Positions 1-6,882 of a stretch of 16,838 nt of DNA are shown here, piece by piece. Source of the stretch: Phycisphaerales bacterium (lineage in GTDB: Bacteria > Planctomycetota > Phycisphaerae > Tepidisphaerales > Tepidisphaeraceae); NCBI GenBank assembly GCA_003153655.1, contig PMAK01000196.1, positions 5,422-22,259 of the forward strand. Direction: 5' to 3'. The notes beneath the pieces are model-generated. The model ran no database searches, had not been told where the DNA came from, and worked only from the letters and a program-made list of their open reading frames with translations. How positions within the stretch are numbered: position 1 is the first letter of the stretch; every line of letters starts with the position of its first letter. The position numbers were made by a program, and so were the translations under genes.

Positions 1-347
1 CGATTGAACTGCGTGTGCAGATGCGCGAATGGCTTCTGAAGCGACGTCAGTCCACCAATCCACATCTTCGACGGCGAAAATGTGTGCATCCACAGCACCA
101 ACCCCGCGCATGCCGCCGTATTGTTCGCTTCCAGGCAAACCGCTCGAATCGCCTCCGCCGTCGTCACCACCGGCTTAAACACCAGCGGCGCCGGCAACCG
201 CCCCCCGGCATTCAATCCGTCGACAACCTGCCGCGCGTCCTCCGCAACTTGCCGCAGCGTGTCCGGGCCGTACAAATGCTGACTTCCCGTAACGTACCAA
301 TATTCGCGACGCCCAAGTTGGATCATTTTCCCATTGCCCAGGAACAT
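1..347 (-). CDS. araA: L-arabinose isomerase, N-terminal 115 residues (cut by window edge)
   Basis: L-arabinose isomerase (EC 5.3.1.4) converts L-arabinose to L-ribulose in the cytoplasm. The minus-strand reading frame is open from an ATG at 347 to the window edge and shows the family's N-terminal hallmarks: [14 protein letters not shown] (about residues 18-31), [15 protein letters not shown] (about 83-97) and LHTQFN at the edge, all closely resembling Escherichia coli AraA. A second in-frame ATG at 326 (M-I-Q-L-G-R-R-E-Y) is an equally reasonable start, because neither has a strong Shine-Dalgarno sequence. The gene begins 27 or 48 bases after the araB stop, so the two are almost certainly co-transcribed. 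The catalytic C-terminal part lies outside the window, so completeness cannot be judged. Confidence 0.93.
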   Translation of the reverse strand, partial: MFLGNGKMIQLGRREYWYVTGSQHLYGPDTLRQVAEDARQVVDGLNAGGRLPAPLVFKPVVTTAEAIRAVCLEANNTAACAGLVLWMHTFSPSKMWIGGLTSLQKPFAHLHTQFN

Positions 348-374
348 CAAGGGGCTGCCGGAACATTTCGCACT

Positions 375-2072
375 CTAGCGCGAATGAACCCCATCCCGAA
401 TGTCCAGAAGGTCCTTCATTACGTTTGATAACGCCGCCTGGTGGTCACGCACCCCGAAAGCGTCGTGAAGCTGAACATACAGCTTATAGAGCCTTTCATA
501 TACAGCGACGTCGCTCAGCCGAGGATCATACACCACATTCGGCACGCCGCTCATGGCCTTGATCGCCGACCTGAAATCCGGGTGGCCGCCGCGATCCGTT
601 CCCGCTGCCACCGACGCCGCGATCGCAGACCCCAGCGCACACGTCTGCGTGCTCCGTGAAACCGCTACCGTCCGGTTCATCACATCGGCATAGATCTGCA
701 TCGCCAACGGGCTCCGCGCCGCAATGCCGCCGCAGTTCACAACCCGTTTGACTGGAACGCCATACTTCTCGAATCGCTCCATGATGACGCGAGCCCCAAA
801 CGCCGTCGCCTCGATCAGTGATCGGTAAATTTCTCCCGGCGTGCTGTGCAGCGTCAGTCCCATCGTCAGGCCCGTCAGCCGCTGATCCACCAGCACCGTG
901 CGGTTGCCGTTATGCCAGTCCAGCGTGAGCAATCCGCTTTCCCCAGGTCGCACGGCCATCGCCGCCGCGGTAAGCGACTCGTGCGTTGCCTGTTCCGGTC
1001 CGCCAGGACAAATCGACCGCACAAACCAGTTAAATATGTCGCCGACCGCCGATTGCCCGGCTTCCAGTCCAAAATACCCCGGTAACACCGATTCATCCGC
1101 AATCCCGCACAATCCCGGTATGTCCGCCAGCGGCCGCTTCATCGGCATGACCATGATGTCGCATGTGCTGGTCCCCATCACCTTCACCAGCATCCCTTCC
1201 TCAATGCCGGCCCCGACCGCCCCAAGATGCGCATCGAACGCGCCCACCGCCACCGGAATGCCCGCCGGCAAACCCAGCTTCGTCGACCATTCTGGACTCA
1301 AACCCCCAGCTGCATCCGCCACGGTCGCGCACGTAGCCGGCAGGGATTGCCCGATCCGCGCCAGTCCCGGGTGCAGCGACGATAAAAACGCTTTATCCGG
1401 GAATCCGCCCCAGCGCGTGTTGTATAGGCACTTATGCCCCGCCGCGCACGCCCCGCGCCGCAGCTTGCTAAGCGCGGTCGTTCCCGACAACACCGCCGGA
1501 ATCCAATCCGCTATCTCCACCCAGCTTTGCGCCGCCTCAAATACGCGCGGCGCAACCCGTGCGCAACGCAAAATCTTCGCCCAGAACCACTCAGATGAAT
1601 ACCGGCCGCCGCATTTTACGAGATACGCCGGCCGCTGCTTCTGCGCCGCCGCCGTGATTTCCTCCGCCTCCGCGTAAGCCGTGTGGTCCTTCCACAACCA
1701 CGCCATCGCATCCAGGTTATTCTCAAACTCCGCTTGCAAACCCAACGCGCGACCATTCCCATCCACCGGCAACGGCGTGCTTCCCGTCGTATCCACGCCG
1801 ATCCCAATCACGTGCCGCGGCGAAAAATCATGGGAACTCTCAGCGGCGGCAAACTCCATCGCCTGCGTCACCGCCATCTCGATCCCGCGAATATATTCCG
1901 CCGGATGCTGCCGCGCCAGATCGGGCTGATCCGCCCGCAATATGACCCCAACATCCCCATGCAAGTAATTGCAAACGTACGATGCCAGCTCCCGCCCATC
2001 ACGCACATCGACGATCAGGGCACGCACCGAGTTCGTCCCAAAATCCAGACCCAATGTGTATTTACCGCTCAT
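375..2072 (-). CDS. araB: L-ribulokinase (FGGY carbohydrate kinase)
   Basis: L-ribulokinase (EC 2.7.1.16) phosphorylates L-ribulose to L-ribulose 5-phosphate, the second step of bacterial L-arabinose catabolism. The protein has 565 residues, the usual length for AraB-type kinases. Visible motifs are the N-terminal phosphate loop LDFGTNSVRA (about residues 9-18), GVDTTGSTP, the catalytic-region GAFDAHLGAVG, KVMGTSTCDI, and a C-terminal FGGY signature around NCGGIAARSPLAMQIYAD. The frame also has a TTG two codons upstream at 2078. I prefer the ATG at 2072 because GAGG lies 8 bases before it. Being followed directly by araA supports ribulokinase over other FGGY kinases such as xylulokinase. A promoter-like element lies about 50 bases upstream. 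No defect is visible. Confidence 0.94.
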   Translation of the reverse strand: MSGKYTLGLDFGTNSVRALIVDVRDGRELASYVCNYLHGDVGVILRADQPDLARQHPAEYIRGIEMAVTQAMEFAAAESSHDFSPRHVIGIGVDTTGSTPLPVDGNGRALGLQAEFENNLDAMAWLWKDHTAYAEAEEITAAAQKQRPAYLVKCGGRYSSEWFWAKILRCARVAPRVFEAAQSWVEIADWIPAVLSGTTALSKLRRGACAAGHKCLYNTRWGGFPDKAFLSSLHPGLARIGQSLPATCATVADAAGGLSPEWSTKLGLPAGIPVAVGAFDAHLGAVGAGIEEGMLVKVMGTSTCDIMVMPMKRPLADIPGLCGIADESVLPGYFGLEAGQSAVGDIFNWFVRSICPGGPEQATHESLTAAAMAVRPGESGLLTLDWHNGNRTVLVDQRLTGLTMGLTLHSTPGEIYRSLIEATAFGARVIMERFEKYGVPVKRVVNCGGIAARSPLAMQIYADVMNRTVAVSRSTQTCALGSAIAASVAAGTDRGGHPDFRSAIKAMSGVPNVVYDPRLSDVAVYERLYKLYVQLHDAFGVRDHQAALSNVMKDLLDIRDGVHSR

Positions 2073-2100
2073 AGGCAACGCCTCGCGGATGAACCCGCGT

Positions 2101-2115
2101 GAGTGACTTACACTC
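2101..2115. repeat. Small inverted repeat, possible operator before araB
   Basis: GAGTG and CACTC are separated by 5 bases (GAGTGACTTACACTC). It lies 29 bp upstream of the araB ATG and just downstream of the predicted -10 element, where a repressor could block initiation. Arms of five bases can occur by chance, so this is only a candidate. Confidence 0.25.
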
Positions 2116-2121
2116 TGATCG

Positions 2122-2150
2122 AAACTATTTGTTCAGCCAGCGAATGTCAA
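2122..2150 (-). promoter_or_regulatory. Predicted sigma-70-type promoter for araBA
   Basis: On the minus strand a perfect -35 hexamer TTGACA (2145-2150) is followed after exactly 17 bases by TAGTTT (2122-2127), a poorer -10 matching TATAAT at three positions. It would start transcription roughly 40 bases upstream of the araB ATG. It sits in the 158-bp gap between the permease gene and araB, implying that araBA can be transcribed separately from the transporter. Confidence 0.5.
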
Positions 2151-2230
2151 TAAAAAACAATGTACTAACACCAGCCGTAACAAGCGGCTAAAGCGAGATC
2201 AACCGGGTTGCCAACAGCTCCGCGACCGCA

Positions 2231-3232
2231 TCAGACCGCCTCGGAAATCGGCACGCCCGGCGCAGCCGTCTTGACGCCGGCAGCTGCGCCGCGCTTCGAC
2301 ACGCGCCGACCCAGCAACTCATCCGTCAGCACGCCCAACAAAATGACGGTGCCCATCACCGCGAAATTCAACGAACTCGGAATCCCCAGCAGATTCACCA
2401 GGTTCTGCAACACTTGAAGCAGGGCGGTTCCCAATAAAATCCCAATGATCGATCCCTCGCCGCCCCGCAGGCTGCATCCGCCCAGCACCGCGGCAGCGAT
2501 ACCATACAACTCGTAAAACGTCCCATGCCCGCTGGGCGATATCGAGTTGGTGTAAAACGCCAGGATGATCCCGGAGATCGCCGCCAGCAGCATCGATAGC
2601 GCATAGGCGCTGCCGATCACCAGATTGGTGTTGATCCCGGAAAATTTCGCCGCTTCCTCATTCCGTCCTACCGCATAAAGATATCGCCCATACACCGAGC
2701 GATGCAGCACGATGAACATCACCACCGCGACCACAATCAGTATGACAAATGATGTCGGCACCGGCCCCACATATCCCGCCGCGATCGGCCGCAGCCAGCC
2801 GAAGCTACCCTCCCCAAAACCCTTGGTTTCATCATTGGCGATGTATCTCGCCAGGCCCCGATAGATCAGCAGCCCGCAAAGCGTCACGATAAACGGCTGC
2901 AGATGCACCTTGGCAATCAGAAATCCGTGGATCACGCCAAGAAAAACAACCCCGCCGATCACCGCAAGTGTCGCCACCGGCCACGGCCAATGTTGTTCCA
3001 CGAGGAGAATGGAAAGTATAACCCCCTGTAGCGCAAAGACCGATCCGACGGACAGATCGATTCCGCCCGTGATAATAATGATCCCCATCCCGATGCTGAA
3101 GATGCCGAACATTCCGATCAGCTGCGCCTGGTTGCGCAAGTTCGCCGCCGAAAGAAAATGTGATTGCGGAATCACCGCAAGCGTCACGCACAGCGCCAAC
3201 AGCAGACCCCCGATTCCAAGCTCTTTTTTCAT
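2231..3232 (-). CDS. Sugar ABC transporter permease (RbsC/AraH type)
   Basis: This is the inner-membrane channel subunit of a carbohydrate-uptake ABC transporter of the ribose/arabinose/galactose class (BPD_transp_2 family). Its 333 residues form a series of hydrophobic segments. The family motif GGIDLSVGSVFAL sits near residues 56-68, FIVTLCGLLIYRGLA follows in the middle, and the ATPase-contacting loop YAVGRNEEAAKFSGI lies around residues 186-200. The ATG is only 8 bases after the ATPase stop codon, and an AGGA ribosome-binding site overlaps that stop, which indicates translational coupling. Placement next to araBA suggests L-arabinose as substrate, but permeases of this class cannot be assigned a sugar from sequence alone. 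Confidence 0.92.
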   Translation of the reverse strand: MKKELGIGGLLLALCVTLAVIPQSHFLSAANLRNQAQLIGMFGIFSIGMGIIIITGGIDLSVGSVFALQGVILSILLVEQHWPWPVATLAVIGGVVFLGVIHGFLIAKVHLQPFIVTLCGLLIYRGLARYIANDETKGFGEGSFGWLRPIAAGYVGPVPTSFVILIVVAVVMFIVLHRSVYGRYLYAVGRNEEAAKFSGINTNLVIGSAYALSMLLAAISGIILAFYTNSISPSGHGTFYELYGIAAAVLGGCSLRGGEGSIIGILLGTALLQVLQNLVNLLGIPSSLNFAVMGTVILLGVLTDELLGRRVSKRGAAAGVKTAAPGVPISEAV

Positions 3233-3240
3233 TGCAATTC

Positions 3241-4752
3241 CTACGCGGCGGCCGTTTTCCCGAACGCGAGATTCATCACTCTCTGCTCGCTAAACTCCGC
3301 ACGATCCAAAACACCCGCGATCGCCCCCTCATGCATGACCGCAATCCGGTCGCTGATGCCGAGCACCTCTTCCATATCACTGGAGATTACAATCACCGCG
3401 ACGCCCTTATCTGCCAATGCCCGAAGTAGCCGATAGATTTCCGCCTTCGCCCCAACATCCACCCCGCGCGTCGGCTCATCAACAATCAGCACGCTCGGCG
3501 TTAGCGCCAGCCATTTGGCAAGCACAACCTTCTGCTGGTTTCCACCGCTGAGATTCATCACCCGCGTTTCCACGCCGGGCGTCCGGATATTCATCGAATC
3601 AATTTGCCGCCGCGTTTCGATCGTTTCAGCGCGCCGGCTGATCAGCGCCGCCCGCGTATAATTCCACAGTCCCGGAAGCGTAACATTTTCCCGCACCGTC
3701 ATCTCCGTAACCAGCCCCGTTCGCCGGCGGTCCTCGGGGACAAGATATATTCCGGCGGCAATCGCATCGCGGCAATTCCGAAGCACCCGCGCGGATCCAT
3801 CGAGCAGAATGTCCCCCTCGATCAGCTTTCGCACGCCGAAGATCGATTCCGCCAATTCCGACCGTCCCGCCCCAACCAGCCCGGCAAAACCCAATATCTC
3901 CCCACCGGCCGCCTCAAAGCTGACAGCCCGTCCCGGCCATGCCGCCGTCCGCGCGTTCTTCACCTGCAATCGCGCCGCGCGCTTCCCCCCCGCGCCGGGG
4001 ACATAAAAACTCCGTAAATCCCGCCCGATCATCAGACGCACCATGTTCTCGTGCGTAATCTGCTCCCGCGGCAACTCTCCCGCATTGCGGCCATCCCGCA
4101 GCGCAACCACCCGATCCGCAACCTGCGAAATCTCCCCCAGCCGGTGCGAAATATAAATCACGCTCACGCCCTGATCCCGCAAATCCTTCACCGTCGCTAG
4201 CAACCGCGCCGTTTCACCCGCCGTCAATGAACTCGTCGGCTCATCCAGCACCAGGATGCGCGCATTCTGCGACAAGGCCTTGGCGATCTCCACCAGTTGC
4301 TGCTGCGCCAGCGAAAGCGTCTTTAGGAGTACCCGCGGATCAACATCCAGACCCAACCGCTTCAAATGCGGCCGGCTCCCGGAAATCATCGCCCTACGAT
4401 CAATCAGCTTCAGCGGGCCGAACCATAGCGGCTCCCGGCCCAGAAAAATATTCCCGGCGACCTCCAGATTATCCAGATTGTTCAGCTCCTGATGAACAAA
4501 CCCGATCCCCATCGTCACCGCATCCGAAACATTGCGAATCGAAACCGGCCGCTCGCCGATAAAAATCTCCCCTTCATCCGGCTGATGAATTCCGCCGAGA
4601 ATCTTCATCAGCGTGCTCTTGCCCGCCCCGTTTTCGCCAATGAGCGCCACAACCTCTCCCCGATTCACCTCCAGCGAAACGTCCGACAGCGCGATCACAC
4701 CGGGGAATCGCTTGCAGATGCCTTTGAGTTGGAGAATGGGAGAGGAAGTCAT
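3241..4752 (-). CDS. Sugar ABC transporter ATP-binding protein, two NBDs (RbsA/AraG/MglA type)
   Basis: This is the tandem nucleotide-binding subunit that powers pentose or hexose import. From the ATG at 4752 it has 503 residues, typical of RbsA/AraG/MglA. The N-terminal domain has Walker A GENGAGKST (39-47), an AQQQ-type signature LSLAQQQ (about 146-152) and Walker B ILVLDEPTS (166-174). The C-terminal domain has the degenerate Walker A GLVGAGRSEL (291-300) usual for this class, signature LSGGNQQK (401-408) and Walker B VLIVDEPTRG (421-430). A TTG start nine codons upstream (4779) is open, but family alignment favours the ATG. It lies 48 bases after the binding-protein stop and 8 bases before the permease, so it is the central gene of a three-gene transporter operon. 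Confidence 0.94.
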   Translation of the reverse strand: MTSSPILQLKGICKRFPGVIALSDVSLEVNRGEVVALIGENGAGKSTLMKILGGIHQPDEGEIFIGERPVSIRNVSDAVTMGIGFVHQELNNLDNLEVAGNIFLGREPLWFGPLKLIDRRAMISGSRPHLKRLGLDVDPRVLLKTLSLAQQQLVEIAKALSQNARILVLDEPTSSLTAGETARLLATVKDLRDQGVSVIYISHRLGEISQVADRVVALRDGRNAGELPREQITHENMVRLMIGRDLRSFYVPGAGGKRAARLQVKNARTAAWPGRAVSFEAAGGEILGFAGLVGAGRSELAESIFGVRKLIEGDILLDGSARVLRNCRDAIAAGIYLVPEDRRRTGLVTEMTVRENVTLPGLWNYTRAALISRRAETIETRRQIDSMNIRTPGVETRVMNLSGGNQQKVVLAKWLALTPSVLIVDEPTRGVDVGAKAEIYRLLRALADKGVAVIVISSDMEEVLGISDRIAVMHEGAIAGVLDRAEFSEQRVMNLAFGKTAAA

Positions 4753-4800
4753 CGCCGATACTATAACGCACAATCCCAAAACCGCGGCCCACCGCCCACT

Positions 4801-5772
4801 TCATTTCCCGAGCAGCTTATTCTGGTTCGCCTCGAATTCATCGATCTTGTCCTTCGTGATCGTGAGCGTCGGAATGAAGATCTGCTTGGAGTCCGGAATA
4901 ACCGACTTGTCCCCGCCGATCACCTTCGCCAGATTGATCATCGAAAGCCGCCCGAATTCAAATGGCTGCTGCACCACCGTGCCGAAGATGTCGCCGCTCT
5001 TTACCCCCGCCAGTGTTTCCTCATCCGTGTCGAAGCAGACGATCTTCACCTGCCCCGCCTTGCTCCCGTCACGGACGGCCCCCAGAATCGCCGGCCCGTT
5101 GTAGCTCCACAATCCCACCATGCACGCGATGTCCGGATACTTCACAAGCGTATCCGCCGCGTTCGCCTTGGCCCGAGTGGTGTCCGTCTGATCCGTACGC
5201 ACGTCAAGAAACTGAAACTTCGGGTCCTGCAATACCTGCTTGATCCCGCCCAGCCGGTCCCGCGCATTTTGCGCATCCAGCGTGCCGACAAACACCATGA
5301 TCTTCCCGCCATTCGGAATGGCCTGCTTAATCAACTCGCCCGCCTGCTTCCCCGCATCCACGTTGTTCGTCCCGATATAACAGGAACGATCGCTCTTCGG
5401 CGCATCGCTGTCGGCACAGAAAACAACCACCGACTTCGCGGTTTCGTTCAGCTTCGGCGTCTCATTCGTCGGATCGACCGGGCTCAGCGCAATGCCCTGC
5501 TCCCCACGCGCCAGCAGATCGTCAATCACGCGCACCTGTCCCGCCGCGCTCGAATCGCCAAGCATCTGAAAATCCACGTCAATATCCGGATTCTCCTCCA
5601 TCGCCTTGTTGCAACCCGCCCGGCAGATGGTCCAGAAATCCGCCGAATTGTTCGTGATGAACGCCAGCTTGATCTTCTTCTGCGCCGTTGCCGAAGTCTC
5701 AGTCTTATTGCAGCCGATCGCCATCAAAAGGCAGGCGATGGCGATGCACGGCCAGGTTATCCAGGTGCGCAT
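4801..5772 (-). CDS. Sugar-binding lipoprotein of the ABC transporter (Peripla_BP_4 type)
   Basis: This 323-residue substrate-binding protein delivers sugar to the permease. An N-terminal hydrophobic stretch ends in a lipobox, LMAIGC with Cys21, so it should be a membrane-anchored lipoprotein. The mature part has the LacI/ribose-binding fold pattern: IKLAFITNNSADFW near the start, a central IALSPVDPTNETPKLNE segment, then CYIGTNNVDAGKQAGELI and VKIVCFDTDEETLAGVKSG. This is the order expected for Peripla_BP_4 proteins. The ATG is preceded by an AAGGA ribosome-binding site 5 bases upstream. It is the first gene of the transporter operon. The araBA neighbours make L-arabinose the best guess, with D-xylose or another pentose possible. 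Confidence 0.92.
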   Translation of the reverse strand: MRTWITWPCIAIACLLMAIGCNKTETSATAQKKIKLAFITNNSADFWTICRAGCNKAMEENPDIDVDFQMLGDSSAAGQVRVIDDLLARGEQGIALSPVDPTNETPKLNETAKSVVVFCADSDAPKSDRSCYIGTNNVDAGKQAGELIKQAIPNGGKIMVFVGTLDAQNARDRLGGIKQVLQDPKFQFLDVRTDQTDTTRAKANAADTLVKYPDIACMVGLWSYNGPAILGAVRDGSKAGQVKIVCFDTDEETLAGVKSGDIFGTVVQQPFEFGRLSMINLAKVIGGDKSVIPDSKQIFIPTLTITKDKIDEFEANQNKLLGK

Positions 5773-5839
5773 GTTGATCCTTCCACTAACTAAGAACGTT
5801 GATGAAATGCTCGTTCCGAACCAGCCACAAAACCGCGCC

Positions 5840-5849
5840 GTATTAATAC
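5840..5849. repeat. Perfect 10-bp palindrome upstream of the transporter operon
   Basis: GTATTAATAC is self-complementary and lies 68 bp before the binding-protein ATG. On the minus strand TATTAA within it could double as a -10 element, but no matching -35 was found. It could be a repressor site or a chance AT-rich palindrome. Confidence 0.25.
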
Positions 5850-5868
5850 CCTAATGGCCCGGATAATG

Positions 5869-5891
5869 TATTTTCTATCAGAATGAAAATA
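5869..5891. promoter_or_regulatory. Inverted repeat, candidate operator for the sugar transporter operon
   Basis: TATTTTC and GAAAATA form perfect 7-bp arms separated by 9 bases, centred about 108 bp upstream of the binding-protein start codon. The dimensions suit a dimeric transcription factor. It shares no obvious sequence with the 27-bp motif found further right or with the araB promoter region. Being AT-rich, it could be fortuitous. Confidence 0.35.
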
Positions 5892-5923
5892 ATTGATCCT
5901 TCGGATGTTGTCAATGATTTAAT

Positions 5924-5940
5924 GGCCGCGTCGGACGGCC
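5924..5940 (-). terminator. Weak hairpin after the 119-residue ORF
   Basis: GGCCG and CGGCC enclose a 7-base loop, 17 bases beyond the stop codon of the minus-strand ORF at 5958-6317. On the minus strand the sequence after the stem is only moderately T-rich, so this is a weak terminator candidate. Confidence 0.25.
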
Positions 5941-5957
5941 CTCCGCGATGTCTGTAT

Positions 5958-6317
5958 TTACGGCGTCCCCATCTTCCAATAGACCGTGTACCGCTCATGC
6001 ATCACCGCATAAAGCGGGATCAATGTCATCTCCCCAGGCCGCCCAACTCCAACCGTTTCAAATGTCAGCGGCTGATCCGGCACGGGCTTCAACCAGTCCG
6101 CCACGTTCTCATCGTCCGTGGACAAAAATGGCGGCGCCGGTTGATTGTCGCGGCGTGAAACAACCGTCTCCGACATGTCGTCGCGTCTTATTACTGAGGA
6201 TACCAGCAAGCCATATTTTCTCGCCTGTTCCTCTGCGTTTTTTTCGTTTGACGCCGAAATAACAACTGTTCGTTCTTGACCCGTATTTTTGTCCACGCCA
6301 ATAACTGAAAATTTCAT
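5958..6317 (-). CDS. Chimeric small ORF: planctomycete-type N-domain fused to a GH127/DUF4986-like tail
   Basis: The ORF encodes 119 residues. The start at 6317 is chosen because a strong GGAGG lies 7 bases upstream; an open frame extends further but lacks such a site. Residues 1-45 (MKFSVIGVDKNTGQERTVV, then a charged AEEQARKYGLLVSSV helix) resemble a small domain I associate with short planctomycete proteins. From about residue 70 the sequence changes character: ADWLKPVPDQPLTFETVGVG, VTLIPLY-like MTLIPLYAVMHERYTVYW. That pattern is what I recall from the C-terminal DUF4986-type extension of GH127 beta-L-arabinofuranosidases, where it ends a protein of roughly 600-800 residues. The catalytic domain is absent. 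I infer a fusion or remnant. It may still be translated, but a function cannot be assigned. Confidence 0.6.
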   Translation of the reverse strand: MKFSVIGVDKNTGQERTVVISASNEKNAEEQARKYGLLVSSVIRRDDMSETVVSRRDNQPAPPFLSTDDENVADWLKPVPDQPLTFETVGVGRPGEMTLIPLYAVMHERYTVYWKMGTP

Positions 6318-6401
6318 ACAGATGCCTCCGCAGTTCCTGATTCGTCTGGATGCCAATTCACAGTCTATGCACTGGCTCGCTTGCCCCAAGAATAACTATA
6401 A

Positions 6402-6584
6402 ATGTCTGCCGACTCTGCCATACCGCTGCTCGTAACCATTCGTCTCATCCGTGAGAACGTCAAGGCCGATGCCTCGACCGCGCGGGCCGAGATCGAGGGC
6501 GCGTTTCGAGAGATGAATATCCCGCTGGGGACGCAGTTGAAGGCCTCGGCGGCCTGCAACAGACCGTCACCGGCATCCCTCTGA
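6402..6584 (+). CDS. Unrecognised 60-residue ORF, possibly a truncated gene
   Basis: A plus-strand ORF from ATG 6402 directly follows a stop codon. Residues about 8-48 look protein-like: a hydrophobic IPLLVTIRLI segment, then a charged helix with NVKADASTARAEIEGAFREM. The last dozen residues (AACNRPSPASL) overlap another reading frame that matches a LamG/PEP-CTERM tail. The natural reading is that an unknown gene was truncated near 6545-6550 and joined out of frame to the next fragment. No strong ribosome-binding site is present. I do not recognise the family. Confidence 0.3.
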   Translation: MSADSAIPLLVTIRLIRENVKADASTARAEIEGAFREMNIPLGTQLKASAACNRPSPASL

Positions 6585-6826
6585 GTTCCTTTAATTTCAC
6601 CAACGCCTATCTCGGCCGCTCAGCGTTCTCCGGCGGCGACGCCACCTCGGGTTCAATTGATGAATTCCGCATCTATAACGACGCCCAAAGCAGCTCGCAG
6701 GTCGCGGCCGATTTCGCCGCCGGTCCGAACGTCGTAGTTGTTCCGGAACCCGTTTCGATGTCGCTTATGGCCGTTGGCGCGATGGGACTCTTGCGACGTC
6801 ACCGTCCGACCCAGGCAAAAATCTAA
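6551..6826 (+). pseudogene. Orphan 3' end of a LamG-domain PEP-CTERM protein gene
   Basis: One plus-strand frame encodes GLQQTVTGIPLSSF, then YLGRSAFSGGDATSGSIDEFR and IYNDAQSSSQVAADF. This is the closing segment of a LamG/concanavalin-A-like domain. It is followed by a PEP-CTERM sorting tail: VPEPVSMSLMAVGAMGLLRR, a short basic end and stop at 6824-6826. PEP-CTERM tails direct secreted proteins to a sorting protease in outer-membrane bacteria. There is no start codon, signal peptide or LamG N-terminal half upstream: the frame is open only to 6455 and reads as unrelated sequence before about 6551. This is therefore the truncated remains of a surface protein gene, facing the opposite way to its neighbours. 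Confidence 0.7.
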
Positions 6827-6830
6827 AAAC

Positions 6831-6853
6831 GGGCTGGCCATTCGTCCCAGCCC
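6831..6853 (-). terminator. Rho-independent terminator of the GH16 gene
   Basis: GGGCTGG and CCAGCCC form a 7-bp GC-rich stem with a 9-base loop. On the minus strand the stem is followed, after a single G, by TTTTT (6825-6829). It lies 30 bases past the GH16 stop codon, so it most likely ends that transcript. It also sits just past the plus-strand remnant but has no T-run in that direction. Confidence 0.7.
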
Positions 6854-6876
6854 AATTCAAGAAGCCCAATTCAAGA
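6849..6876. repeat. Perfect tandem duplication of a 14-bp unit
   Basis: The unit AGCCCAATTCAAGA occurs twice, back to back and without mismatch, between the GH16 stop codon and its terminator. The first copy overlaps the right arm of the terminator stem. It is a short slippage-type duplication with no evident function. Confidence 0.85.
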
Positions 6877-6882
6877 CTCAAT

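Noticed and set aside
2170..2200. Hairpin AGCCG/CGGCT after the permease gene as a terminator
   Set aside because: Only five base pairs and no T-run on the minus strand; too weak to call.
4492..5793. Plus-strand open frame of 433 codons across the transporter genes
   Set aside because: It is Arg/His/Pro-rich with no recognisable domain and lies antisense to clearly conserved ATPase and sugar-binding genes.
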